Part shown: in pieces, positions 35,048 to 42,538 of the stretch
Layout: every line of letters starts with the position of its first letter
Position numbering within the stretch: position 1 is the stretch's first letter
Source of the DNA: an uncultured Collinsella sp.
Lineage (GTDB): Bacteria > Actinomycetota > Coriobacteriia > Coriobacteriales > Coriobacteriaceae
Direction: 5' to 3'
NCBI GenBank assembly: GCA_900542555.1
Contig: UQNU01000012.1
Span: 1-44,821, forward strand
DNA length: 44,821 nt
Translations under genes and position numbers: made by a program
Notes under the pieces: generated by a model
Told to the model about the DNA's origin: nothing
Databases searched by the model: none
What the model saw: only the letters and a program-made list of their open reading frames with translations

Positions 35048-36337
35048 CTAGCAGATGCAGCCGTCGGCAAGCGTCTGTTTACCGCCGACAAATACATCGG
35101 TGGCACGACCGGTGAGCGTGCGGCCGGCAAAACCGGAGTTCTCGGCGCGCGACTCGTAACCATCCTCGCCAACCGTCCAGGTTGCGGAGGGGTCGAATAC
35201 GGTCAGGTCGGCAACGGAGCCCGCCTTGACCTGAACCTGGTCGAGGCCCAAGATCTCACGCGGTTTGATGGCCATGAGCTCGACCATGCGGCCCATGCTC
35301 ATCTTGCCCGTGTTGACCAGCTCGGTGAGCACGAGCGACAGCGAGGTCTCGAGGCCGATCATGCCAAAGGGCGCAAGCTCGAACTCGCGGGCCTTCTCCC
35401 ACGGGGCGTGCGGAGCGTGATCGGTAACGATCACGTCGACGGTACCGTCGATGACGCCCTGACGGATGGCCTCGGCGTCCTCGTCGGTGCGCAGCGGCGG
35501 ATTGACCTTGAGCGAGGTGTTGTAGGTCTCGTCCAAGTCGTTCTCGGTCAGGAACATGTGGTGCGGGGTGGCCTCGCAGGTTACCTGGACACCGGCGGCC
35601 TTACCGGCACGCACGAGCTCGAGGCCGTGAGCGGTGGAGATGTGCTGGATGTGCAGCTTGGCACCGGTCAGCTTGGCAATCTCGATGTCGCGGGCGATCT
35701 GAAGCTCCTCGCCGGCGGCCGGCCAGCCCTCGAGGGCCAGACGGGTCGAGACCTTGCCCTCGTTGATCTGGCCATGGCCGACCAGATCCTCGTCCTGGCA
35801 GTGGCTCATAAAGACCTTGCCGAACATCTTGCCGTAGTCCATGCAGCGACGGAGCATGCCCGCGCCCTGCACGCCACGACCGTCGTCGGTGAAGGCGACG
35901 GCGCCGTGGGCGACCATATCGCCCATCTCGGACATGGCCTCGCCCTTAAGACCGCGGGTCATGGCGCCCGACGGATAGACGCGGCAGTGACCGACCTCGG
36001 CAGCGCGGGACTTGACGAACTCCACAACGGTGCCGTTATCGGTGACGGGATCGGTGTTCGGCATGGCGCACACGCCAGTGAAGCCGCCCTTGGCAGCAGC
36101 GCGGGTGCCACTCTCGATGTCCTCTTTGACCTCGTAGCCAGGCTCGCGCAGATGTACGTGCATATCCACCAGGCCGGGGACGAGATACTTGCCGGAAAGG
36201 TCGCGGACCTCGGCTCCCTCGGCGGCGAGGTTCTCACCGACCTCGACGATCTTGTCACCGTCGATCAGGACGTCGACGACACCGTCAAGCTCGACAGACG
36301 GATCGACGACGTGGGCATTCTTAAGAAGCAAGGCCAT
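35048..36337 (-). CDS. pyrC: Dihydroorotase
   Basis: A 429-residue type I zinc amidohydrolase that cyclises carbamoyl-aspartate to dihydroorotate. The first metal site DMHVHLREPG contains H60 and H62, and the distal aspartate motif is VTDHAPHAPWEK. GGAGG lies eight bases before the ATG at 36337; the start overlaps the pyrB 3' end by 17 bases, and upstream in-frame sequence is a shadow of pyrB. Confidence 0.96.
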   Translation of the reverse strand: MALLLKNAHVVDPSVELDGVVDVLIDGDKIVEVGENLAAEGAEVRDLSGKYLVPGLVDMHVHLREPGYEVKEDIESGTRAAAKGGFTGVCAMPNTDPVTDNGTVVEFVKSRAAEVGHCRVYPSGAMTRGLKGEAMSEMGDMVAHGAVAFTDDGRGVQGAGMLRRCMDYGKMFGKVFMSHCQDEDLVGHGQINEGKVSTRLALEGWPAAGEELQIARDIEIAKLTGAKLHIQHISTAHGLELVRAGKAAGVQVTCEATPHHMFLTENDLDETYNTSLKVNPPLRTDEDAEAIRQGVIDGTVDVIVTDHAPHAPWEKAREFELAPFGMIGLETSLSLVLTELVNTGKMSMGRMVELMAIKPREILGLDQVQVKAGSVADLTVFDPSATWTVGEDGYESRAENSGFAGRTLTGRATDVFVGGKQTLADGCIC

Positions 36338-37265
36338 TATCGGCACCTCCAAGCAGCAGATACAGGATAGCCATACGCACGCAGATGCCAGCGTAGACCT
36401 GCTCCAGGATGACGGAGCGTTGCGGGTGGTCGGCCATGTAGGAGTCGAACTCGACGCCGCGGTTGATGGGGCCCGGGTGGCAGATGATCGCATCGGGCTT
36501 CATGAGCTTCTCGCGGTCCTTGGTCAGACCGAAGAGCTTGTGGTACTCGCGAATCGTGGGGAACGGTGCGCCTTCGAGGCGCTCCTGCTGCACGCGCAGC
36601 ATGTAGACGACGTCCAGCTCGGGCAGGACGGAATCGAGATCGCTCGTCACGTGGTCGCAGCCCAGGACCTCGGGTGCCGGCGGCAGCAGCGTGCCGGGGG
36701 CGACGGCGTAGGTCTCGCAGCCCATGATTTTAAGGGCAGGGATCAGCGAGCCGCAGACACGGGAGTGGGAGATGTCGCCGACGACGGCGACCTTCAGACC
36801 GTGGAAGTCACCCTTGTGCTGCCAAATGGTGTACAGGTCGAGCAGGGCCTGCGTGGGGTGGTTGTGCTTGCCGTCACCGGCGCAGATGACGCTCGCGGGC
36901 GAGTTCTGCGTGACGATGTAGGGCGCGCCGGCGTGCTTGTCGCGGACGACGATGCAGTCGATCTTATAGGCGTTGAGGGTCTCGACGGTATCGACGAGGC
37001 TCTCGCCCTTGACCGTGGAGGTCGAGGAGCCACCAAAGTTGAGGCTGTCGGCCGATAGACGCTTCTCGGCGAGCTCGAAGGAGCTGCGGGTGCGCGTCGA
37101 GGGCTCGTTGAACATGTTGACGATGGTCTTGCCCTTGAGCGTGGGGACCTTCTTGATCGCACGCTCGTTGACCTCGGAGAACGCCTTGGCGGTCTCGAGG
37201 ATGAGCTTGATGTCCTCTTCGGAGTACTCGGTAATGTCGATCAGGTGCTTATGGTTGAACGCCAC
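36321..37265 (-). CDS. pyrB: Aspartate carbamoyltransferase catalytic subunit
   Basis: A 314-residue enzyme of the first committed pyrimidine step. The carbamoyl-phosphate loop STRTRSSFE starts at residue 56 and ICHPGPINRGVEFD is near the C-terminus. No pyrI regulatory subunit gene is present, as in Gram-positives. Start is taken as GTG at 37265, eleven bases after GGGAGG; a GTG at 37277 is possible but sits directly on the Shine-Dalgarno. Confidence 0.95.
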   Translation of the reverse strand: MAFNHKHLIDITEYSEEDIKLILETAKAFSEVNERAIKKVPTLKGKTIVNMFNEPSTRTRSSFELAEKRLSADSLNFGGSSTSTVKGESLVDTVETLNAYKIDCIVVRDKHAGAPYIVTQNSPASVICAGDGKHNHPTQALLDLYTIWQHKGDFHGLKVAVVGDISHSRVCGSLIPALKIMGCETYAVAPGTLLPPAPEVLGCDHVTSDLDSVLPELDVVYMLRVQQERLEGAPFPTIREYHKLFGLTKDREKLMKPDAIICHPGPINRGVEFDSYMADHPQRSVILEQVYAGICVRMAILYLLLGGADNGLAS

Positions 37266-37269
37266 GGTA

Positions 37270-37854
37270 CTACTCACCTCCCAGCGGCGCAGAACCCACA
37301 TGGGAGCCCGGCGCGACGTCGTTGATCTCGACAGCGGTACGGCCGTCGACTTCCTTCATATATAGGTGCACGTTCTCCTCGTGCGACGAGGGAACGTTCT
37401 TGCCGACAAAGTCCGGCGAGATGGGAAGCTCGCGGTGACCGCGGTCAACGAGAACTGCCAGCTCAATGCGGCTCGGACGGCCCAGATCCATGACGGCGTC
37501 CAGAGCGGCGCGAATGGTACGGCCCGTGTACAGGATGTCGTCCACCAGCACGACGCGCTTGCCGTCGACGCTAAAGGGAATGTTGGTGGCGTGGATCGCG
37601 GGAGCGAAATTGGTCGCATAGTCATCGCGATAGAAGCTGATGTCGAGGCTACCGAGCGGAACTTCGACGCCCTCGATCTCCTTGATCTCCTCGGCGAGCT
37701 TCTTTGCCAGAAGGTCGCCGCGCGTGACGATGCCGACCAGAGCGAGGTCTTCACAGCCCTCGTTGCGCTCGAGAATCTCGTGCGCGATGCGGGTCATCGC
37801 TCGATTGACGGCGGTCTCGTCCATGATGACCGCCTTGGGGGAAGTCGTGCCCAT
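37270..37854 (-). CDS. pyrR: PyrR: pyr operon RNA-binding regulator / uracil phosphoribosyltransferase
   Basis: A 194-residue bifunctional protein. It binds the pyr leader RNA when UMP is plentiful and also has uracil phosphoribosyltransferase activity. The PRPP loop VVLVDDILYTGRT is at residues 101-113, and LVDRGHRELPI is typical of PyrR. AAGGAG lies four bases before the ATG. It heads the pyrR-B-C-K-D-F operon, with an attenuator-like leader directly upstream. Confidence 0.95.
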   Translation of the reverse strand: MGTTSPKAVIMDETAVNRAMTRIAHEILERNEGCEDLALVGIVTRGDLLAKKLAEEIKEIEGVEVPLGSLDISFYRDDYATNFAPAIHATNIPFSVDGKRVVLVDDILYTGRTIRAALDAVMDLGRPSRIELAVLVDRGHRELPISPDFVGKNVPSSHEENVHLYMKEVDGRTAVEINDVAPGSHVGSAPLGGE

Positions 37855-37875
37855 CGATCTCCTTCCTCACATGTC

Positions 37876-37895
37876 TTGACTGCTGACACAGTCAA
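37876..37895 (-). repeat. Hairpin between attenuator and pyrR start
   Basis: TTGACTG and CAGTCAA form a perfect 7-bp stem just before the pyrR ribosome-binding site. Confidence 0.45.
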
Positions 37896-37983
37896 AAAAA
37901 ATAGATGCCCGACCGCTCAAAGCGGACCAGACACCCACAGGAAGGGCTGCTCTTTGGCAGCTATGTAATTCCATGTGGGTATC
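37894..37983 (-). promoter_or_regulatory. pyrR leader attenuator (terminator and PyrR-type hairpin)
   Basis: As minus-strand RNA, GAUACCCACA pairs perfectly with UGUGGGUGUC (37983-37974 with 37939-37930), enclosing a GCUGC / GCAGC stem whose loop CAAAGA resembles the PyrR loop consensus CCNGNGAG with one mismatch. It overlaps by four bases a second stem (37933-37921 with 37917-37906) that is followed by a U-rich run. This is the layout of pyr transcription attenuation; the antiterminator pairing is not clearly seen. Confidence 0.65.
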
Positions 37984-38004
37984 TCGTACCCCTTTAATGG
38001 TCAA

Positions 38005-38032
38005 GTGATAGTGTAGCCAACCTCGAGCTCAA
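38005..38032 (-). promoter_or_regulatory. Putative pyr operon promoter
   Basis: On the minus strand, TTGAGC (38032-38027) and TATCAC (38010-38005) are spaced 16 bases apart, just upstream of the leader hairpins. Both hexamers match consensus at four positions. Confidence 0.4.
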
Positions 38033-38108
38033 ATGCGAGCATAAATACTAGCCAATCCGTAAACGGAGCCATTAGCTCCATAAACCTGTATATATTTGTG
38101 GGACGCGC

Positions 38109-38137
38109 TTGAAAACCTTGTTGCGAGCTGGCATAAT
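38109..38137 (+). promoter_or_regulatory. Upstream promoter of rpmB
   Basis: TTGAAA (38109-38114), a 17-base spacer and CATAAT (38132-38137) are the best-matched promoter of the window. It would give rpmB a leader of about 160 bases. Confidence 0.5.
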
Positions 38138-38243
38138 CCCCTCTGCTGCACGCTAATCGGATCTACGTCCAGGGCCGTGACGTGCGCACTATCGCCAAAA
38201 GAGAAATATCTCTGTGTAGATTGCGCATAGAGACATGCTTCTG

Positions 38244-38252
38244 TGCTATAGT
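38244..38252 (+). promoter_or_regulatory. Extended -10 promoter of rpmB
   Basis: TGC-TATAGT, identical to the rpsT promoter core, lies 54 bases before the rpmB ATG. Confidence 0.5.
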
Positions 38253-38306
38253 TCAGGCTTGTTTGTTAACGCGACATGTTCGTTTGTCGCCCAAGGAGGG
38301 TCAGTT

Positions 38307-38495
38307 ATGTCCAAAGTTTGCGAAGTTTGTGGTAAGCACCCCGTTGCCGGTCGCTCCATCAGCCACTCTCACCGCGTCACCAACCGTAAGTTCCGCCCCA
38401 ACATCCAGCGCGTCTACGTCGTCGTCGATGGTCACCGTCGCAAGATGAACGTTTGCTCCACCTGCCTCAAGTCCGGCAAGGTTGCGCGCTCCTAA
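38307..38495 (+). CDS. rpmB: 50S ribosomal protein L28, zinc-ribbon form
   Basis: A 62-residue ribosomal protein of the large subunit. HRVTNRKFRPNIQRV is the family signature. Two CxxC pairs (C5, C8 and C50, C53) show the zinc-binding form, which in other actinobacteria can be replaced by a cysteine-free paralogue when zinc is scarce; no paralogue is present here. AAGGAGGG precedes the ATG and a strong terminator follows. Confidence 0.96.
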   Translation: MSKVCEVCGKHPVAGRSISHSHRVTNRKFRPNIQRVYVVVDGHRRKMNVCSTCLKSGKVARS

Positions 38496-38563
38496 ATAAG
38501 GTCTTACCAACAAGTACCTCGGACTCTCCGGGTCAAAGACCTCGCGTTCACATAGAACTTACC

Positions 38564-38596
38564 AAAGGCGCCCTCCCCTACGGAGGGCGCCTTTTT
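38564..38596 (+). terminator. Terminator of rpmB
   Basis: A 13-bp stem (38564-38576 with 38582-38594) is followed by five T residues. The left end of the RAYT element starts 15 bases later. Confidence 0.92.
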
Positions 38597-38597
38597 G

Positions 38598-38619
38598 CAC
38601 TCATTGGGCACTCATTGGG
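38598..38619. repeat. Tandem duplication of CACTCATTGGG
   Basis: The 11-base unit occurs twice without spacing (38598-38608, 38609-38619) at the outer border of the left RAYT end. The right side has no matching duplication. Confidence 0.7.
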
Positions 38620-38659
38620 GACAGACTTACATGAGTGCTTTCATGCATTTGGGACAGAC
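38611..38659 (+). repeat. Left inverted end (REP pair) of the RAYT element
   Basis: This 49-base end holds two direct GGGACAGAC boxes 33 bases apart. It matches the reverse complement of 39601-39649 at 45 of 49 positions, the outer 30 being identical. Confidence 0.9.
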
Positions 38660-38692
38660 ATAACGCGTGCCGGCATCGGTTCGCCCCCTGCC

Positions 38693-39469
38693 TCACGCAG
38701 CCTCCTTCCAGCCTGTGGTGGCCTTGGTTACGCTTGAAGAGCCGATACCAGTGATACGGGCAATTTGCTTGACCGTGAGATGTGCCCGCCTAAGCCTCAG
38801 CAGACAGGCATCGCGTTCGGGACGTGGCAAGGCCTTGAGCAGCGAAGGATCTATGCTCGGCAGAACTTCGCGCGCAACGGAAAGGGCCTCCTCATCGGGG
38901 ATCCGCCGGCGTGGAAGAACCTCCATTGACCAGATGCGCCCGGCAACTTCCTCGAGATGCTCGCAATAGCAACGGGAGCCTCCGACAATATCGAGCATAG
39001 GGGCCGCATCACAGATGTCAAAGGGATCATAGCCCAGCTGATACGCCTTATAGCTTGACCAGCGGTACGCCTCGAGCGAGTCAAGCGCACCTTTCACGGG
39101 ATTGAGATGAATATAGTCGAGCAGCTGCACCGCCTGCGTGTCCGACTCGCCCGCGACCCGCGAATAGCGATTGTCAAACAGATGTCCCGTTCTCCCCGTT
39201 TTCCCATTGAAATACTTAGCATATGCCGTCAGCGCGCACTGCATTGCCTTTGAAAGGTTGTCAAATGGGTCATCAATCATCAAATGGAAGTGGTTGTCCA
39301 TAAGGCACCAAGCTAACACCGCCACGTCATGGCGCGCAAACCTGTCCGAGATATCCGATAAGAAACGATAACGGTCGGAGTCATCTTCAAAAATAATCTG
39401 TTTAGAGTTGCCACGGTCAAAGACGTGGTAATAGCCGGTGAGCGAAACGGCACGGGCGCATCGAGGCAT
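38693..39469 (-). CDS. REP-associated tyrosine transposase (Y1_Tnp, IS200-like)
   Basis: A 258-residue HUH single-strand transposase relative. It begins with MPRCARAVSLTGYYHVFDRG as RAYTs do; the HUH histidines are H60 and H62 in DNHFHLMI, and a catalytic tyrosine candidate is Y83 or Y86 in TAYAKYFNG. GRTGHLFDNRYSR and LLDYIHLNPVKGA are also typical. A C-terminal HTH-like part (LTVKQIARITGIGSSSVTKAT) may read REP DNA. AAAGGAG lies before the ATG. The frame is intact, so it could be active. Confidence 0.93.
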   Translation of the reverse strand: MPRCARAVSLTGYYHVFDRGNSKQIIFEDDSDRYRFLSDISDRFARHDVAVLAWCLMDNHFHLMIDDPFDNLSKAMQCALTAYAKYFNGKTGRTGHLFDNRYSRVAGESDTQAVQLLDYIHLNPVKGALDSLEAYRWSSYKAYQLGYDPFDICDAAPMLDIVGGSRCYCEHLEEVAGRIWSMEVLPRRRIPDEEALSVAREVLPSIDPSLLKALPRPERDACLLRLRRAHLTVKQIARITGIGSSSVTKATTGWKEAA

Positions 39470-39600
39470 AAATCTCTCCTTTCAAAACTGAACAGGCAAC
39501 ACCTAAAAGGAGAGAAGGAACGCGAAATGCTGAGCCTGTGATCTATTTATATCCAATGAGCGGCAAAAACAGGCCCAGAACGGCAAAATGGCAAATCGAT

Positions 39601-39649
39601 GTCTGTCCCCAATGAGTGGAAGCACTCATGTAAGTCTGTCCCCAATGAG
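39601..39649 (-). repeat. Right inverted end (REP pair) of the RAYT element
   Basis: GTCTGTCCCCAATGAG occurs twice as exact copies (39601-39616 and 39634-39649). Between them ATGAGTG-GAAG-CACTCAT (39612-39629) is a perfect hairpin. Confidence 0.9.
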
Positions 39650-39677
39650 CGGGGCGATGCATTGGGCATAGTTTTAG

Positions 39678-39708
39678 TTGAAACGGTTCATTTGATTGAA
39701 GCGTTTTA
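39678..39708. promoter_or_regulatory. Two LacI/cre-like operator palindromes before adhE
   Basis: TTGAAACGGTTCA (39678-39690) and TTGAAGCGTTTTA (39696-39708) share the pattern TTGAA-x-CG-x-TT-x-A, that of LacI-family operators and CcpA-type sites. Their centres are 18 bases apart. They lie upstream of the adhE -10. Confidence 0.55.
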
Positions 39709-39751
39709 GTTTGTCTTTTACGGGAATCTGACCGTTCACCGAATTATTTCT

Positions 39752-39760
39752 TGCTATCAT
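39752..39760 (+). promoter_or_regulatory. Extended -10 promoter of adhE
   Basis: TGC-TATCAT lies 40 bases before the ATG. No convincing -35 is visible. Confidence 0.45.
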
Positions 39761-39800
39761 GCATCTTGTAGGGTAAATCTCCGATCGCAAGGAGACACAA

Positions 39801-42449
39801 ATGGTGAAAAAGTCACCGGAAAACACTACTCCCGCAATTGTGGACAACGTAGAGGCGCTTGAGGCTAAGCTCGCTCAGATGCGAGAGGCCCAGGCGCTTT
39901 TTGCTACGTACACGCAGGAGCAGGTCGACAAGATCTTCTATGAGGCCGCCATGGCCGCCAACAAGGCTCGTATCCCGTTGGCGAAGATGGCCATCGAGGA
40001 GACCGGCCGCGGCGTTCTTGAGGACAAGGTCATCAAGAACCACTACGCCGCAGAGTACATCTACAACGCTTACAAGAACACCAAGACCTGTGGTGTCCTG
40101 GAGCGCGACGAGGCTTACGGCATCACCAAGATCGCCGAGCCCATCGGCATCGTGGGCGCCGTCATCCCGACGACCAACCCCACCTCCACCGCAATCTTCA
40201 AAACGCTGATCAGCCTGAAGACCCGCAACGCCATCATCATCTCCCCGCACCCGGCTGCCGCCAAGTGCACCATCGCCGCCGCCAAGCTCGTGCTTGACGC
40301 CGCCGTCAAGGCTGGTGCCCCCGAGGGCATCATCGGCTGGGTCGATGTCCCCTCCATCGAGCTGACCAACATGGTCATGCGCGACGTCGACATCATCCTC
40401 GCCACCGGTGGCCCGGGCATGGTCAAGGCCGCCTACTCCTCGGGCAAGCCCGCCCTGGGCGTTGGCGCCGGTAACACCCCGGTCGTCATCGACGACACCG
40501 CCGACGTTCTGCTCGCAGTCAACTCCATCATCCACTCCAAGACCTTCGACAACGGCATGATCTGCGCTTCCGAGCAGTCCGTGACCGTCATCGACACCAT
40601 CTACGACCAGGTCAAGGCCGAGTTCCAGAAGCGCGGCTGCTACTTCGTCAAGCAGGGTGCCGAGATGGAGGCCCTGCGTGCCGCCATGTTCAAGAACGGC
40701 GCCCTCGATCACCGCATCCCCGGCATGGCTGCCGCCAAGATCGCCGAGCTCGCCGGCATCGAGGTTCCCGCCAAGACTAAGATCCTGATCGCCGAGGTCA
40801 CCTCCACCGACCCCGCCAAGGAGGAGTTCTCCCACGAGAAGCTCTCCCCGGTCCTGGCCATGTACCACGCCAAGGACTTCCAGGAGGCCGTCGACAAGGC
40901 CGAGCACCTGGTGCTCGCCGGTGGCCCGGGCCACACCGCCTCTCTGTACGTGCACCCCGCCCAGGCCGAGAAGATCAGCCTGTTCGAGCACGTCATGAAG
41001 GCCTGCCGCATCGTCATCAACACCCCGTCCTCGCACGGTGGCATCGGTGACCTGTACAACTTTGGCATGAAGCCGTCTCTGACCCTGGGCTGCGGCTCCT
41101 GGGGCGGCAACTCCGTCTCCGAGAACGTTGGGGTGAAGCACTTGATCAACGTTAAGACTGTGGCCGAGCGCCGTGAGAACATGCTGTGGTTCCGCGCTCC
41201 CGAGAAGGTCTACTTCAAGAAGGGTTCCACGCCCGTCGCCCTCGACGAGCTGGGCAACGTCATGGGCAAGAAGCGCGCCTTCATCGTCACCGACCAGTTC
41301 CTCTTCAAGAATGGCAACACCCGCGCCATCGAGGCCAAGCTCGACGAGATGGGCATCGCCCACGACTGCTTCTACGACGTCGAGCCCGATCCGTCGCTGC
41401 AGTGCGCACGTCGCGGCGCCAAGCAGATGGCTCTCTTTGAGCCGGACGTCATCATCGCCGTCGGCGGTGGCTCCGCTATGGACGCCGGCAAGATCATGTG
41501 GATGATGTACGAGCACCCCGAGTGCAAGTTTGAGGACATGGCCATGGACTTCATGGACATCCGCAAGCGTATCTTCACCTTCCCCGAGATGGGCAAGCAG
41601 GCCTACTTCGTCGCCGTCCCGACCTCCTCGGGTACCGGCTCCGAGTGCACGCCGTTCGCCATCATCACCGACAAGGAGACCGGCATCAAGTGGCCGCTCG
41701 CCGACTACGCGCTGCTCCCCAACATGGCTATCGTCGACGCCGACAACTGCATGACCGCCCCGCGCGGCCTGACCGCTGCCTCCGGCATCGACGTCATGAC
41801 CCACGCCATCGAGTCCTACGTCTCCATCATGGCTTCCGACTACACCAAGGGCCTCTCCGAGCGCGCTGCCAAGCTCGTCTTTGAGAACCTGCCCTCCAGC
41901 TTCACGAACGGCGCCAAGGACCCGCACGCCCGCGAGGAGATGCACAACGCCTCCTGCATGGCCGGTATGGCCTTCGCCAACGCCTTCCTGGGCCTCAACC
42001 ACTCCATGGCTCACAAGCTCGGCGCTTTCCATCACCTGCCACACGGCATCGCTAACGCCGTCATCCTGACCCGCGTCATGCGCTACAACGCCGCCGAGGC
42101 TCCCGTCAAGATGGGTACCTTCTCCCAGTATCCTTACCCCAACGCGCTGCACAACTACGCCGAGATGGCCAAGTACTGCGGCATCGAGGGCAAGGACGAC
42201 AAGGAGGTCTTCGAGAACTTCATCACGAAGCTCGAGGAGCTCAAGGACTTCATCGGTGTCAAGAAGACCATCGCCGACTACGGTGTTGACGAGCAGTACT
42301 TCCTCGACACCCTCGACGAGATGACCGAGCAGGCATTCAACGACCAGTGCACCGGCGCTAACCCGCGCTACCCGCTCATGAGCGAGATCAAGGAGCTCTA
42401 CCTGGACGCCTACTACGGCCGCGAGCCCCAGGACTACGCCGTCTGCTAG
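39801..42449 (+). CDS. adhE: Bifunctional aldehyde-alcohol dehydrogenase AdhE
   Basis: An 882-residue fermentation enzyme that reduces acetyl-CoA to acetaldehyde and then ethanol, regenerating NAD. The N-terminal CoA-acylating aldehyde dehydrogenase has its nucleophile C255 in NGMICASEQS. After the linker (near 450-465) comes the iron-dependent alcohol dehydrogenase, with VGGGSAMDAGK, the metal region GIDVMTHAIESYVS and the histidine cluster GLNHSMAHKLGAFHHLPHG. Codon choice is strongly biased to C- or G-ending codons (AAC, AAG, ATC, GGC) more than in its neighbours, a mark of high expression. AAGGAG precedes the ATG. Confidence 0.97.
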   Translation: MVKKSPENTTPAIVDNVEALEAKLAQMREAQALFATYTQEQVDKIFYEAAMAANKARIPLAKMAIEETGRGVLEDKVIKNHYAAEYIYNAYKNTKTCGVLERDEAYGITKIAEPIGIVGAVIPTTNPTSTAIFKTLISLKTRNAIIISPHPAAAKCTIAAAKLVLDAAVKAGAPEGIIGWVDVPSIELTNMVMRDVDIILATGGPGMVKAAYSSGKPALGVGAGNTPVVIDDTADVLLAVNSIIHSKTFDNGMICASEQSVTVIDTIYDQVKAEFQKRGCYFVKQGAEMEALRAAMFKNGALDHRIPGMAAAKIAELAGIEVPAKTKILIAEVTSTDPAKEEFSHEKLSPVLAMYHAKDFQEAVDKAEHLVLAGGPGHTASLYVHPAQAEKISLFEHVMKACRIVINTPSSHGGIGDLYNFGMKPSLTLGCGSWGGNSVSENVGVKHLINVKTVAERRENMLWFRAPEKVYFKKGSTPVALDELGNVMGKKRAFIVTDQFLFKNGNTRAIEAKLDEMGIAHDCFYDVEPDPSLQCARRGAKQMALFEPDVIIAVGGGSAMDAGKIMWMMYEHPECKFEDMAMDFMDIRKRIFTFPEMGKQAYFVAVPTSSGTGSECTPFAIITDKETGIKWPLADYALLPNMAIVDADNCMTAPRGLTAASGIDVMTHAIESYVSIMASDYTKGLSERAAKLVFENLPSSFTNGAKDPHAREEMHNASCMAGMAFANAFLGLNHSMAHKLGAFHHLPHGIANAVILTRVMRYNAAEAPVKMGTFSQYPYPNALHNYAEMAKYCGIEGKDDKEVFENFITKLEELKDFIGVKKTIADYGVDEQYFLDTLDEMTEQAFNDQCTGANPRYPLMSEIKELYLDAYYGREPQDYAVC

Positions 42450-42469
42450 TTTTTAGCACGGTTTTTTGC

Positions 42470-42504
42470 GGCGGGGGTGCACGGGTGTTTCACACACCCC
42501 CGCC
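42470..42504 (+). terminator. Hairpin between adhE and kinase gene
   Basis: GGCGGGGGTG (42470-42479) pairs perfectly with CACCCCCGCC (42495-42504). No T-run follows, so it may only attenuate, leaving part of the transcript to read into the next gene. Confidence 0.55.
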
Positions 42505-42538
42505 GTCGCTTCTATCGCATCGTTGAAAGGATGCAACC

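Larger units (their letters stand above)
38611..39649. mobile_element. RAYT element with inverted REP ends
   Basis: A 1,039-base unit made of a REP-associated tyrosine transposase gene between two inverted 49-base ends. It is inserted between the rpmB terminator and the adhE control region. A related palindrome occurs at 6711-6766. Confidence 0.85.
39470..39800. other. Intergenic region between RAYT gene and adhE
   Basis: These 331 bases contain the RAYT ribosome-binding site, the right REP end (39601-39649), two LacI-type palindromes (39678-39708) and the adhE -10. No gene is supported. Confidence 0.6.

Noticed and set aside
38598..39649. CRISPR array or phage attachment site
   Set aside because: The repeats are few, inverted and flank a Y1 transposase; there are no unique spacers, cas genes or integrase.
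39813..42152. Long open frame of 779 codons opposite adhE
   Set aside because: It is the mirror of the highly biased adhE codons, rich in Gly/Val/Leu/Asp repeats, with no start signal or family motif.
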